A stretch of 40,789 nt of DNA from positions 1 through 40,789 of the forward strand of contig WHTF01000019.1 in the NCBI GenBank assembly GCA_009379725.1. The letters are read 5' to 3'. Below are positions 10,268-18,839 of this stretch, piece by piece. Every line of letters starts with the position of its first letter. The stretch's first letter is position 1. Under the pieces are notes generated by a model. That model was not told where the DNA came from. It saw only the letters and a program-made list of their open reading frames with translations, and did not search any database. Both the position numbers and the translations under genes were made by a program. Origin of the DNA: Deltaproteobacteria bacterium (GTDB lineage: Bacteria > Desulfobacterota > Binatia > UBA9968).

Positions 10268-10867
10268 ATGCGCTCACTCACATCCCGCTCGAAATTACTG
10301 AATCTTTTTTCGGTCGTGCTCCTGCTCACCGCCACAGGTTGCGGTTACAACAGCCTTCAGGGGCTGGATGAAGACGTGAAAGGCGCCTGGGCGGAAGTTC
10401 AGAATCAGTATCAACGCCGGGCCGATCTCGTGCCGAATTTGGTCGCAACGGTCAAGGGCGCAGCGCAGTTTGAACAAGACACCCTTACACAGGTGATCGA
10501 AGCCCGAAGTGCCGCCACATCGGCTAAAATCGATGCTAATTCGCTCAACAATCCGGAAGCTTTCAAGAAATTCGAGCAGGCGCAAAGCCAGCTCTCCAGC
10601 GCCTTGTCCCGGTTGCTGGTCGTGGTCGAACGTTATCCGGAGTTAAAAGCCAACCAAAACTTTCAAAATTTACAAGCTCAACTCGAGGGTACCGAAAACC
10701 GTATCACGGTCGCACGCAAACGCTACATCGAACGAGTCGCTCAATACAACACCAGCGTGCGGTCGTTTCCGACTAATTTGACGGCAAAATTCCTCTTGGG
10801 ACTCGAGGTTCGGCCGACCTTCACCGCCGACGAGGGCGCCCAGAGACCCCCACAGGTAAAATTTTAA
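10268..10867 (+). CDS. LemA family lipoprotein
   Basis: I choose the ATG at 10268 because it follows GAAAGGGG and gives a clean signal sequence ending TATGC, a lipoprotein-like site with Cys25. The longer frame from 10211 adds residues unlike the family. The mature part has the LemA four-helix pattern: AWAEVQNQYQRRADLVPNLV, then YPELKANQNFQNLQAQLEGTE and ITVARKRYIERVAQYN. LemA proteins are membrane-anchored coiled-coil proteins of unclear function, often next to TPM-domain genes as here. A second LemA gene lies at 22416-22973 in an HtpX context. The protein is 199 residues. Confidence 0.93.
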   Translation: MRSLTSRSKLLNLFSVVLLLTATGCGYNSLQGLDEDVKGAWAEVQNQYQRRADLVPNLVATVKGAAQFEQDTLTQVIEARSAATSAKIDANSLNNPEAFKKFEQAQSQLSSALSRLLVVVERYPELKANQNFQNLQAQLEGTENRITVARKRYIERVAQYNTSVRSFPTNLTAKFLLGLEVRPTFTADEGAQRPPQVKF

Positions 10868-10923
10868 TTCACCTAAGCGATTGCGAAACTTGCGCGGACA
10901 TTTTCACGATCGGAAGGTGCAAC

Positions 10924-11697
10924 ATGAATCCTAAGCCGCATCGCGCTTTAGCATTCAGCGTTCTCTTGCTTTGCCTGGCATCGGCTTTGGCGTACGCCCT
11001 CGAAGTTCCACCCCTGCGCGGCCGTGTTAACGACTACGCTAAGATTCTTTCCGCAGATCAAACTCACACCTTAGAAGATCGACTCGCACAGTTTGAAAAA
11101 GAGACCGGCCATCAGGTCGCCGTGCTGACAGTTCCTTCGCTCGAAGGCGACTCCATCGAAGGTTTCAGCATCCGCGTGGCGGATAATTGGAAAATCGGCC
11201 AAAAGGGCTTTGATAACGGCGTCATCTTTATCGTTGTTCCCAAGGATCGCCGTTTGCGTCTTGAGGTAGGATACGGCTTGGAAGGTGTTTTGCCTGACGC
11301 CATAGCAAACCAGATCATCAGCCAGTATGTAGTTCCCCGCTTTCGCGCCGGTGATTACGGCGGTGGTATTGTCGCCGGCGTCGACGCCGTGTTGAAAGTA
11401 ATTAAGAAGGAGCCGCTTCCTGACGCGGGCCGTCAAAAACCGACGAACCCCACTGGTTCTGGGAGCTCGGTTGCTTTGCTGGCTATTTTGTTTGTGTTCT
11501 TGGCAATCACATCGATGGCGTCGACCGCGACCCGACGAAAAAAAGGGATGTGGGCGACCGGCGGTCGGCGTCACCCCCCTTTCTTCGGGGGTGGATTCGG
11601 CGGTGGCTTTGGCCGGGGAGGAGGATTCGGTGGAGGTGGCGGTTTCGGGGGCGGCGGCGGCGGATTCGGCGGCGGCGGGGCTTCAGGTAGTTGGTGA
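10924..11697 (+). CDS. TPM domain protein (YgcG-like) with glycine-rich C-terminus
   Basis: The 257-residue protein has a signal peptide (about 1-25). A TPM/phosphatase domain follows (about 30-160), with VNDYAKILSADQTHTLEDRL and later GYGLEGVLPDAIANQII. Then come a low-complexity linker, one membrane segment (about 183-200), and an extreme glycine-phenylalanine-rich tail ending GGGASGSW. The domain faces the periplasm. The related photosystem protein TLP18.3 has acid phosphatase activity, but most bacterial members lack a known substrate. It sits between lemA and a second TPM gene, a widespread envelope cluster. Confidence 0.92.
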   Translation: MNPKPHRALAFSVLLLCLASALAYALEVPPLRGRVNDYAKILSADQTHTLEDRLAQFEKETGHQVAVLTVPSLEGDSIEGFSIRVADNWKIGQKGFDNGVIFIVVPKDRRLRLEVGYGLEGVLPDAIANQIISQYVVPRFRAGDYGGGIVAGVDAVLKVIKKEPLPDAGRQKPTNPTGSGSSVALLAILFVFLAITSMASTATRRKKGMWATGGRRHPPFFGGGFGGGFGRGGGFGGGGGFGGGGGGFGGGGASGSW

Positions 11698-11699
11698 TC

Positions 11700-12329
11700 A
11701 TGCGAGCAGAAAATTTTTTCACCGAAGCGGAGCAGGAGCGTATTCACCAGGCCGTTATCGACGCGGAGGCCAAGACCTCCGGCGAGATCGTGCCGGTGCT
11801 TGTCACGTCCAGCGCACGTTACACCGAAATCGAACTGTTCGGAGTTGTTACCGGCCTCTTTCTCGGAATGCTCTTAGGCTGGCTCTGGCACGATCCATGG
11901 GAATCCTATCGTCTCAATCTCTGGCCGGTCATCGGCGCAACCTTCGGTTTTCTGAGTGCCCGCATTCCTGCTGTCAAGCGCCGGCTGGTAGCGAAAAGTC
12001 GAATCGCTGAAGCCGTCAACGACCGTTGTATGGCCGCATTCACCGAACACGGGCTTCACTACACGCGTGACCACACCGGCATTCTGATTTTCGTATCGCT
12101 GTTAGAGCATCAGGTCGAAGTGCTGGCAGACCGGGGAATCAACGAAAAAGTCGAACCCGGCACATGGGATGAAATTGTAAAAACTCTTACGGCGGGCCTC
12201 AAATCCGGTCATGCTTGCGATGCATTCTGCAAAGCCATTGACCGCTGCAGCGAAATCTTAGCCGCTCACTTTCCCCGCCAGGAGGACGACCGCGACGAAC
12301 TGCCGAATACGTTGGTTACCGGAGAATAG
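11700..12329 (+). CDS. TPM domain membrane protein
   Basis: This 209-residue protein has an N-terminal TPM-type motif (FFTEAEQERIHQAVIDAEAKTSGEIVPVLV), two hydrophobic segments (about 45-65 and 75-90), and a C-terminal half containing ILIFVSLLEHQVEVLADRGI. That layout matches the membrane-anchored TPM proteins that pair with LemA and YgcG. The ATG at 11700 starts two bases after the previous stop, so translation is probably coupled; a GTG at 11694 overlapping that stop is possible. It ends the LemA-TPM-TPM operon and converges on the minus-strand acyl-CoA synthetase gene. Confidence 0.88.
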   Translation: MRAENFFTEAEQERIHQAVIDAEAKTSGEIVPVLVTSSARYTEIELFGVVTGLFLGMLLGWLWHDPWESYRLNLWPVIGATFGFLSARIPAVKRRLVAKSRIAEAVNDRCMAAFTEHGLHYTRDHTGILIFVSLLEHQVEVLADRGINEKVEPGTWDEIVKTLTAGLKSGHACDAFCKAIDRCSEILAAHFPRQEDDRDELPNTLVTGE

Positions 12330-12368
12330 GCTAGCTACTTCCGCCATCGACGCAGGGGTCGCGTCGGT

Positions 12369-14423
12369 TTACTGCCGAACCAGCCGCACGTCGACTGCCG
12401 CCACTCCACGGCCCTGCGCCCGCACCATCACGGGATTGATTTCCATGTCCGTCAGGTGATTTCGATGCGCGGCGAAGATGTCCGACAGCCCGACCATCGC
12501 GTTCACCAGCGCATCGATATCGCGCGGACCTTGTCCACGAACGCCTTGAAGCACTTTAAAACCGCGCAGATCTTGCAACATTGCGCGCGCCTCTCTTTCA
12601 TCGACGGGTAGCAAACGAATCGCGACGTCTTTCAGGACTTCAACGAAAATGCCACCGAGACCGACCATCAAAAACGGACCGTATTGCGGATCCGTGCGCG
12701 CGCCGAGCAATACTTCAGTGCCCTGAACCATTTCCTGCACCAGCAGATGGCCTCTGCCGAGCGTTTTGGTCAAAAGCTTTTGCCCTTCCGCGACAACTTC
12801 GTCGGCGCTCTTCAAGCCAAGCACCACCGCGCCGGATTCGGTTTTGTGGACCACTTCCGCGGCGATGAGTTTCAACGCGACTGGAAAGCCGATTTCTTTG
12901 GCCTTTACGCCGGCGTCAGCCGCGGTCCCAACTAGGGCTTGCTTCGGCAAACCGATACCGCGACTTTGCAACAAAGTGTTCAGCTTGTCCCCTTCGAGAT
13001 CCTCCGCTTTGCCGTTTGCCGCCGGCAAACTCGGAATTCCGAGCCGTTTTCGCTCCCCGTATAAGCCCAAACCGGCCAGGGCGCGCAGGGTGGGCTTGAT
13101 CGCCTGTAAAAATGGAATACCCGCTTGGTCCTGGAAGGTTCGGCTCTCGTCGGTGCAACTGTATGTTGATCGGGCGAAGGCAAGGATCGGCTTATCCGTG
13201 GCGGCGGCGAGATGCTTAAAAAGGGTCGCCTCTCGTTTCTCAGGAAAACGCGGCAACTCACCGTGGATGGCGAGTAAATCGACGCCGTCATCTTCGGCAT
13301 GCAGCTTCACAATATTGACGAAGCCCTGCTCATCGCCGAAACCGGCAACGCCGCATTCCAGTGGATTTTCGACCGCCAGTTCCGCCGGAATCAGCGGGCG
13401 CACGGCGTCTTTGGTCTTGTCACTGAGCTGGGCCAGGTTCGTGTCCAGCTCTTCGACATGGTCGCAGATAAGACCTTTCATGCCGCCCGAATTGACCACG
13501 ATAGCGGCGCGACTGCCGCGCGGATAGCGGCCTCCCATGAACGCCAAAGTCATTTCCGTTAGATCCTCCAATGTCGGACAACGGATCAAACCCAGCCGTT
13601 TGCACACCGCGTCGAACACTTCATCCGCCCCTGCCAATGCCCCGGTGTGGGAAATCGCCTGGCGCTTGCCCATCTCGGAGCGGCCGAGTTTGACGACGAG
13701 GATCGGCTTGTTTTTGTTGAGCGCCTGAGCCGCAACGGCCATAAACTCGTTGGGGCGGCGAATGCCCTCCGCCATCAGCAGGATCACCTTGGTCTGTGGA
13801 TCGTCGACCAGGAACGAGAGATAATCGACGAGATCGAGGCTGATTTCGTTGCCGCTGGAGACCGCGTAGGTAAAACCGATGCCGCGCTCGCTCGCGCCTT
13901 TGATCCAGTTGCCCAGCGATCCGCCGCTCTGGAAGATGAGACCGACCGGGCCTTTCTTCAATAGCGGCGTCGAGGTCGGGAAGGTCCACAGTCCTTCGGG
14001 CACGGAGTAAGAGCCCATACAGTTCGGCCCGCAAATGACAAAACCCGTGCGCTCGCACAAATCCTTCATCGCTTGAGCGCGCTCTTTGCCTTTGGGGTCG
14101 TCACCCTCGCCGAAGCCGGCGGTATAGATGGTGGCTGACTTGACCCCGAGCTTGGCCGCCTCTTCCAAAGTACCCAACACGGCTCGGGTCGGAATCAAAA
14201 TCAGTAATTCTTCGGGCACCGCGGGCAGCGCCGAGAGATTGGGATAACATGGATTGGCTTCTATCTCTTGATAATTAGGATTGATCAAAAATACTTTGCC
14301 GCCATAGGCCTTCTTGAGATTGCGATAGATGCCCATCGGCCAGCGGCCTTTGGGTGATGCACCGACAATGGCCACCGATTTGGCGGCGAGAAGATTCTCA
14401 ACCGGCTTGCGATTAAAAGTCAT
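12369..14423 (-). CDS. ADP-forming acyl-CoA (acetate-CoA) synthetase, alpha-beta fusion
   Basis: The protein has 684 residues from the ATG at 14423, chosen because AAGGAAC precedes it. A CoA-binding Rossmann domain (about 10-130, SVAIVGASP) leads into a ligase domain with CGPNCMG and the phospho-histidine motif SHTGALAG (His about 259). A C-terminal ATP-grasp domain follows (about 470-680), with PVALKLIAAEVVHKTESGAV, LVQEMVQGTEVLLGA and DMEINPVMV. Enzymes of this family turn acyl-CoA, ADP and phosphate into acid, ATP and CoA, or run in reverse. It is 38 bases downstream of grdA, so it may handle the acyl product of that pathway; this is inference. Confidence 0.9.
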   Translation of the reverse strand: MTFNRKPVENLLAAKSVAIVGASPKGRWPMGIYRNLKKAYGGKVFLINPNYQEIEANPCYPNLSALPAVPEELLILIPTRAVLGTLEEAAKLGVKSATIYTAGFGEGDDPKGKERAQAMKDLCERTGFVICGPNCMGSYSVPEGLWTFPTSTPLLKKGPVGLIFQSGGSLGNWIKGASERGIGFTYAVSSGNEISLDLVDYLSFLVDDPQTKVILLMAEGIRRPNEFMAVAAQALNKNKPILVVKLGRSEMGKRQAISHTGALAGADEVFDAVCKRLGLIRCPTLEDLTEMTLAFMGGRYPRGSRAAIVVNSGGMKGLICDHVEELDTNLAQLSDKTKDAVRPLIPAELAVENPLECGVAGFGDEQGFVNIVKLHAEDDGVDLLAIHGELPRFPEKREATLFKHLAAATDKPILAFARSTYSCTDESRTFQDQAGIPFLQAIKPTLRALAGLGLYGERKRLGIPSLPAANGKAEDLEGDKLNTLLQSRGIGLPKQALVGTAADAGVKAKEIGFPVALKLIAAEVVHKTESGAVVLGLKSADEVVAEGQKLLTKTLGRGHLLVQEMVQGTEVLLGARTDPQYGPFLMVGLGGIFVEVLKDVAIRLLPVDEREARAMLQDLRGFKVLQGVRGQGPRDIDALVNAMVGLSDIFAAHRNHLTDMEINPVMVRAQGRGVAAVDVRLVRQ

Positions 14424-14461
14424 TACTTGTTCCTTATTCAATGAAGTTCATTTTCCCTATG

Positions 14462-14932
14462 TCATAGTCGCGCCGTCGATAACTTTTCCCGTGAGGCCTG
14501 AAGCACTTGCCGCATGGGTTCAACGTCGATGACGAGCGATGAGAGCTCTAGCTTTTCCTGCCGCAGATTCTCCGGCACCGATTCAGTCACTTCCGGCTCC
14601 AATACATGATAGACGGGAATCTTCAGCGCGACTCCGGCCAGCGGCCCCGCATAACTCGGATCGCCCTCGGTCACGGTTTCGGCGAAAACTTCTACCCCGC
14701 TGGTTTCGCCGTTGCCCAATACCACCGCTAGATTTTCCGGACCATACTGGTCCGCCAGGCGCTTGATGACTCCCTGATTCTCGAAGTTCATCGCACCCGC
14801 GGCGGTTCAAACAAAGCACTCGGTGACCTGAAAGACAACTTCGAAACCGCCGCCTTCCAGGCATTCGGCGATCACGGGCCCCGGCACTCCGTCGCGTTCG
14901 CCGATGGCGATCACTTTCTTACCCTTCAACAT
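14462..14932 (-). CDS. grdA: Glycine/sarcosine/betaine reductase component A, selenoprotein (in-frame TGA = Sec42)
   Basis: Reading through the TGA at 14807-14809 gives a 156-residue protein of normal GrdA length. It starts [19 protein letters not shown] at the ATG at 14932, behind a GGAGG site. The TGA lies in E-C-F-V-Sec-T-A-A-G-A-M, the signature of GrdA, where Cys39 and Sec42 form the redox pair. The rest (AENLAVVLG-like strand, [19 protein letters not shown]) continues the family. GrdA carries the carboxymethyl group as a selenoether from component B to component C. The gene overlaps grdC by 14 bases. Standard gene calling sees only 14462-14791 and misses the N-terminus. A candidate SECIS hairpin follows the TGA. 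Confidence 0.93.
14756..14799 (-). promoter_or_regulatory. Candidate bacterial SECIS hairpin of grdA
   Basis: Counting the T of TGA as 1, bases 11-17 pair with 48-54, 18-22 with 41-45, and 24-27 with 37-40. There is an AA bulge at 46-47, a single bulged A at 23, and a nine-base loop at 28-36 that begins with G. The loop lies 24 bases after the TGA, within the 16-37 range given for bacterial SECIS elements, which also favour a G at the loop start. I traced each pair by hand; no folding program was run. Confidence 0.65.
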
Positions 14933-16367
14933 TTGACCTCCATGACTCTTCTGCGTTCTCGATCAAAAAAGAGCAACCATCTGACAGCTGCGTCATCTTA
15001 CCGAGAAACAAGCTTCCTTTCGAGATGAACAATGAATTTTTGATGCGCCCGGCGCGCAATGCATCCAGCGCATGACCGAGATAAGAGACCGCCGAAGGAA
15101 TATGTCCCTGTGTCGGAGCATAACCGACCATGCCGCGATCGCGGACGAAATCTTCCATTTGGTCTTTTTTGAGCTGGCCGCGCATGACCGCCAATGCCGC
15201 CAGCGTCCGATAATTGGTTCGCGGCACATCGCCGCTTCCCGAGGGCACGGTGATTTCCGGGTTATGCAGCTCCACTGCGTAGCGGTCGACATCGGTAAGT
15301 TTCATTCCCAGTTTCTTAAGCGGCGCCTCGGCCAAACCTTCGGCCATGCCTTGCGGCGAAGACGCCGCGCCGACACGATGAAACGACGCCGAATTCAGTC
15401 TGAGACAGGGTTGGTTCTTTTTAGGCGGCCCCAACAGGACAGCGAAACTTGCCAAAACGTCTTCCAATATCGGCATGCGTTTTTCGAGATGCGATTGAAA
15501 CTTCATGCCGAGTTTGGCCAGCGAACCACCGGCGACGACCGCCACGTTGCGGCACAAACCGGATTGAATCAGGCTCGCGCCGTGCACCATGGCATACATC
15601 GGTCCGGCGCAAAAAGATTTGACGTCGGTGCCCGCCGCATTCATACAGCCGGCTTGCTCGGCGATGGCCTTTGCTAAATTGCCACCGCCACGGTTATAAC
15701 GGTCCCCCACCGCCTCTTCGGAGCAGCTGATGACATAGTCGACGTCCATGGGAGCCATCTGCAGCGACGCCATCAGCGAACTAAGCGCGTGCGCGGCCGT
15801 GGCTTTGGCCGCCAGGTTTTCCAGCAAAATATCGGCCGTGAGATTCACATCTTCGGCGTGGCCCGGCTCAAAGCAGCCGGCCATGCGCTTGCCGGAACCC
15901 AGCGGCAGGGCGCCCTTCTGAATGAGCGCGGCGATTTGATCGGAGGTCCGGAGCTGCAGTCGTTGGCCGTCCGAAACACCACGGGACAAACCGGCAAGCC
16001 ATTGTTGATCGAGCGACACCAGATTGAACTGATCGGCCTGGGCGAGCAGCCGATAGAAAGAACCTTGGTCTACGAGATCGCCGAAACGGCCCTTTTCACT
16101 TGCGCCTTCAATGGAATTTTCAAACCACGGCGCCTTGCATGCCCTGAGCGCCTCGGGCGTCAGATTGCCGATGAAAGTCTGGTGCGCGGCATACGCAACA
16201 GCATCGGTGAAAGAGCGGAGGCTTCCGTTCAGCTCATCCTGCAGGCTCGGCCGGTCAACCAGTTCCCGCGCCGGTTTCGAGCCGAATCGCACGAGCTGCG
16301 GCACATGCGCCAGGGAGTAAAAGACTCCGTCGATGCCGATGTGAACCGGACGCGCAAAATTTGACAT
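14919..16367 (-). CDS. grdC: Glycine/sarcosine/betaine reductase component C, beta subunit
   Basis: The 482-residue protein has the thiolase/KAS III-like fold of GrdC, which takes the acyl group released from GrdA as a cysteine thioester. Family signatures include [19 protein letters not shown], then SFCAGP with the likely acyl-accepting Cys253, [14 protein letters not shown], and near the end [18 protein letters not shown] and [11 protein letters not shown]. The start is the ATG at 16367 with AGGAG upstream; the frame extends back to 16397 without support. It lies between a macro-domain gene and grdA, overlapping grdA by 14 bases. The alpha subunit gene grdD, which releases acetyl phosphate in Clostridia, is not nearby. 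Confidence 0.92.
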   Translation of the reverse strand: MSNFARPVHIGIDGVFYSLAHVPQLVRFGSKPARELVDRPSLQDELNGSLRSFTDAVAYAAHQTFIGNLTPEALRACKAPWFENSIEGASEKGRFGDLVDQGSFYRLLAQADQFNLVSLDQQWLAGLSRGVSDGQRLQLRTSDQIAALIQKGALPLGSGKRMAGCFEPGHAEDVNLTADILLENLAAKATAAHALSSLMASLQMAPMDVDYVISCSEEAVGDRYNRGGGNLAKAIAEQAGCMNAAGTDVKSFCAGPMYAMVHGASLIQSGLCRNVAVVAGGSLAKLGMKFQSHLEKRMPILEDVLASFAVLLGPPKKNQPCLRLNSASFHRVGAASSPQGMAEGLAEAPLKKLGMKLTDVDRYAVELHNPEITVPSGSGDVPRTNYRTLAALAVMRGQLKKDQMEDFVRDRGMVGYAPTQGHIPSAVSYLGHALDALRAGRIKNSLFISKGSLFLGKMTQLSDGCSFLIENAEESWRSNVEG

Positions 16368-16401
16368 TCCCGAAATCTCCTGAGCCACCACTGCCAAGCA
16401 C

Positions 16402-16956
16402 TTAATCCGGGAATGTCTGATTTTTCAAGAAGGCCTCGGCATCGCCGGGCGCAAAGAAAATCATGCGGACTTCCTGGAGCGTCGCATCGGCCAGAAGAAA
16501 TTCCTTGACGCTTGCGGACGAAACCCGCGCCGCTTCTGCCAGCGGATAGCCATAGATACCGGTCGATATGGCCGGAAAAGCCATCGATTGAAGCCCGTGC
16601 TCGACCGCCAGGCCCAAAGAATTCGCGTAACAAGCAGCCAACAAGTCTTTTTTGTCAGCGCCTCCCTTTCCATATACCGGCCCGACCGTATGAATCACAT
16701 GCTTGGCGGGCAGCCTTCCCGCCGTCGTGATCACCGCATGCCCCGTGGGCAACCCATCGGGAAACTGGGTTCGGCGAAATTCTTTGCATTCCTTTAGTAT
16801 CTCCGGCCCGCCGGCTCGATGGATCGCTCCATCCACGCCGCCACCACCCATCAGACTACCATTAGCCGCGTTGACAATGGCATCCACTTGCTCTTTGGTG
16901 ATATCGCCGACTTTGACAAGTACGCGCCCGCTTAGAAAAGATTTCAATGTATCCAT
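16402..16956 (-). CDS. Macro domain protein, probable ADP-ribose-ester hydrolase
   Basis: The 184-residue protein is a single macro domain of the MacroD/YmdB type. VGDITKEQVDAIVNAANGSLMGGGGVDGAIHRAGG carries the ADP-ribose-binding asparagines, and GLQSMAFPAISTGIYGYP forms the second loop. Relatives hydrolyse O-acetyl-ADP-ribose or remove ADP-ribose from acidic side chains. I choose the ATG at 16956, preceded by GAGAG; the open frame extends to 16992. It sits 34 bases upstream of grdC in the same direction. Whether it belongs functionally to that pathway or just shares the transcript is not clear. Confidence 0.93.
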   Translation of the reverse strand: MDTLKSFLSGRVLVKVGDITKEQVDAIVNAANGSLMGGGGVDGAIHRAGGPEILKECKEFRRTQFPDGLPTGHAVITTAGRLPAKHVIHTVGPVYGKGGADKKDLLAACYANSLGLAVEHGLQSMAFPAISTGIYGYPLAEAARVSSASVKEFLLADATLQEVRMIFFAPGDAEAFLKNQTFPD

Positions 16957-17097
16957 GTGCTCTCTCGGTTCAAACAACGCCGATGGTTGCAAAATTATTC
17001 AGACACAGGGATTGGGGCAATGAACGACAGGTCAAATGACAATCAACCGAGCTGGCGCGCTTGGCAATGTCGCCTGCGAGCTAAGAACCACCCGTTC

Positions 17098-18783
17098 TTA
17101 ATGTTGTGGCGGGGTATTCCGCAGAACTTGCCCCGGATAAGCTCCCGTCGCCGCGCCGTTTTCGATGACCACTTGACCGTTTACCAGGGTGTGATGCACG
17201 CCCGTAGCGCGCTGGATCATCCGCCTTTCGTTTCCCGGGAGATCCCGAACATACTCCGGCGCCACAGTGTTGATTGTCGCCGGGTCGAATACTGCGATGT
17301 CGGCCGCCAGTCCCGGCCTTAACAACCCGCGATCCTGGAGACCGAAAACCGAGGCCACTTGAAACGTGAGCTTCGACACCGCTTCCTCTAAACTCATGAT
17401 GCCGTAGTCGCGGACCCAGCGGCCCAGAAACGTCGTGCAATAGCCGAACCTGGCGTCATAACCCATGTGCGCGCCGGCGTCGGACTGACCGACCATGACG
17501 AAAGGATTTTTGAGAATCTCACACACTGCCTTGGGATCTCCCTGGGTAGTAACGTGGCAAAAGCGGGTTTCGAGGTTCTCTTCCAAAGCCAGGTCCAAGA
17601 ATGCATCCATTTCTTCTTTACCCACGCTGCGCGCAATCTCCTGCACCGTACGCCCCTCGAGGCACTTGTTCTTCGGCAGGCTCGCGTAGTCGACATAGAC
17701 CACGTCCCATCGCTTAGGAAAAACCGATGGCGCCGGGTCGTTCAGCTCGGCGCGCATTTTTTGCCGCGCTTGATTATCGGCAAAGATTTTCTGTCTCTGC
17801 TCAACCGGCATAAACATCGCGGCTCGCCAAGTTGGAAATTCGTCGAAGCACTGCGCGTCGAGCAGCGTATAGCGATTCTCGAACGGTTTGGCTTGCGTCA
17901 TGGCATAGATCGGCAAGCCCTCGTTGCAAAAAACTTCGGCCGTGGATTCAAGCATGCCTCTCCAATGATCGGGCCGCGTCCAGCTGTGACTGATGCTTTG
18001 CCACAGTACCGGCCGGCCGGTGGCGCGCGCCAATTGGGATGCATAAGCAATTCGCCCCCGCGCATCGACTCCGCCGCCGCTCAACTGGACCACGCCGGCA
18101 TTCATGTCGCCAAGAACCTGCAGCAAAGCGAGCAATTCTTCATTCGTAGCCAGCCGGCTCGCCACCGGCTTACCGTCCTCACGCATGTGCCGCGGGTTCT
18201 GGTTGGTCGAGAAGCCCACCGCGCCGGCCTCCATCCCGCCGCGGACCAGGCGTTGCATTTGAGCGATCTCGTCCGGCATCGCTTCGCGCTCGACGGCATC
18301 TTCTCCCATGACGTAATGGCGCACGGCGATATGTCCGATCAGCGCGGCGACATTGATGCCCAGACGGGAGCCCAGCACGTTGAGGTACTCGCTGGTGGAC
18401 ACCCATTTCCATTCAATCCCTTCCTCGAGAACCTTGCGGCTGATCGCTTCCACACGAACAAAACTTTTGACCACTGCCTCCCGGCCCTCCGGCTTGCATG
18501 GCGCCAGGCTCAGACCGCAGTTTCCCACCACGGCCGATGTCACCCCATGGAAACATGAAGAGGTACCCAGAGGATCCCAGAGGAGCTGCGCGTCGAGATG
18601 GGTATGCGGATCGATAAATCCCGGCGCAACAGCCAGTCCATCGACTTTCAACGTGCGCTTAGCCGATCCATTGAGCCGGCCGATGTCGACAATCCTTCCT
18701 CCCGCCACGCCAATATCGCCGTTGAAACTCGGCATAGCCGAACCGTCATAGACTCGTCCACCTTTAAGCAAGAGATCGTACAT
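17098..18783 (-). CDS. N-acyl-D-amino-acid deacylase-like amidohydrolase
   Basis: The 561-residue protein belongs to the amidohydrolase family 3/D-aminoacylase group. The metal-binding N-terminal motif is PGFIDPHTHLDAQ (His60, His62). GHIAVRHYVMG, the later FCHVTTQGD and VGQSDAGAHMGYDARFGY supply further metal and substrate ligands. The protein ends with the usual beta-sandwich return strand, AADIAVFDPATI and TGVHHTLVNGQVVIENG. Enzymes of this group deacylate N-acyl-D-amino acids or hydrolyse related amides; the true substrate is not predictable. It lies 56 bases after the HAD-like gene and 141 before the macro gene. Confidence 0.88.
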   Translation of the reverse strand: MYDLLLKGGRVYDGSAMPSFNGDIGVAGGRIVDIGRLNGSAKRTLKVDGLAVAPGFIDPHTHLDAQLLWDPLGTSSCFHGVTSAVVGNCGLSLAPCKPEGREAVVKSFVRVEAISRKVLEEGIEWKWVSTSEYLNVLGSRLGINVAALIGHIAVRHYVMGEDAVEREAMPDEIAQMQRLVRGGMEAGAVGFSTNQNPRHMREDGKPVASRLATNEELLALLQVLGDMNAGVVQLSGGGVDARGRIAYASQLARATGRPVLWQSISHSWTRPDHWRGMLESTAEVFCNEGLPIYAMTQAKPFENRYTLLDAQCFDEFPTWRAAMFMPVEQRQKIFADNQARQKMRAELNDPAPSVFPKRWDVVYVDYASLPKNKCLEGRTVQEIARSVGKEEMDAFLDLALEENLETRFCHVTTQGDPKAVCEILKNPFVMVGQSDAGAHMGYDARFGYCTTFLGRWVRDYGIMSLEEAVSKLTFQVASVFGLQDRGLLRPGLAADIAVFDPATINTVAPEYVRDLPGNERRMIQRATGVHHTLVNGQVVIENGAATGAYPGQVLRNTPPQH

Positions 18784-18839
18784 CGGTGCTCCTTTCAGCG
18801 CGCCGGCAGCCGTCCAAACGGTTGATCACCACGTTGAGC

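Noticed and set aside
11580-11694. GGC/TTC-rich stretch as a DNA repeat element
   Set aside because: It encodes the glycine-phenylalanine-rich tail of the TPM protein, a usual feature of that family.
10268-12329. Defence or toxin island around LemA/TPM genes
   Set aside because: LemA, YgcG-like and TPM membrane proteins form a common envelope cluster with no nuclease or effector gene.
14462-14791. A stand-alone 109-residue protein
   Set aside because: It is only the part of GrdA after the selenocysteine codon; the upstream sequence continues the family without a break apart from the TGA.
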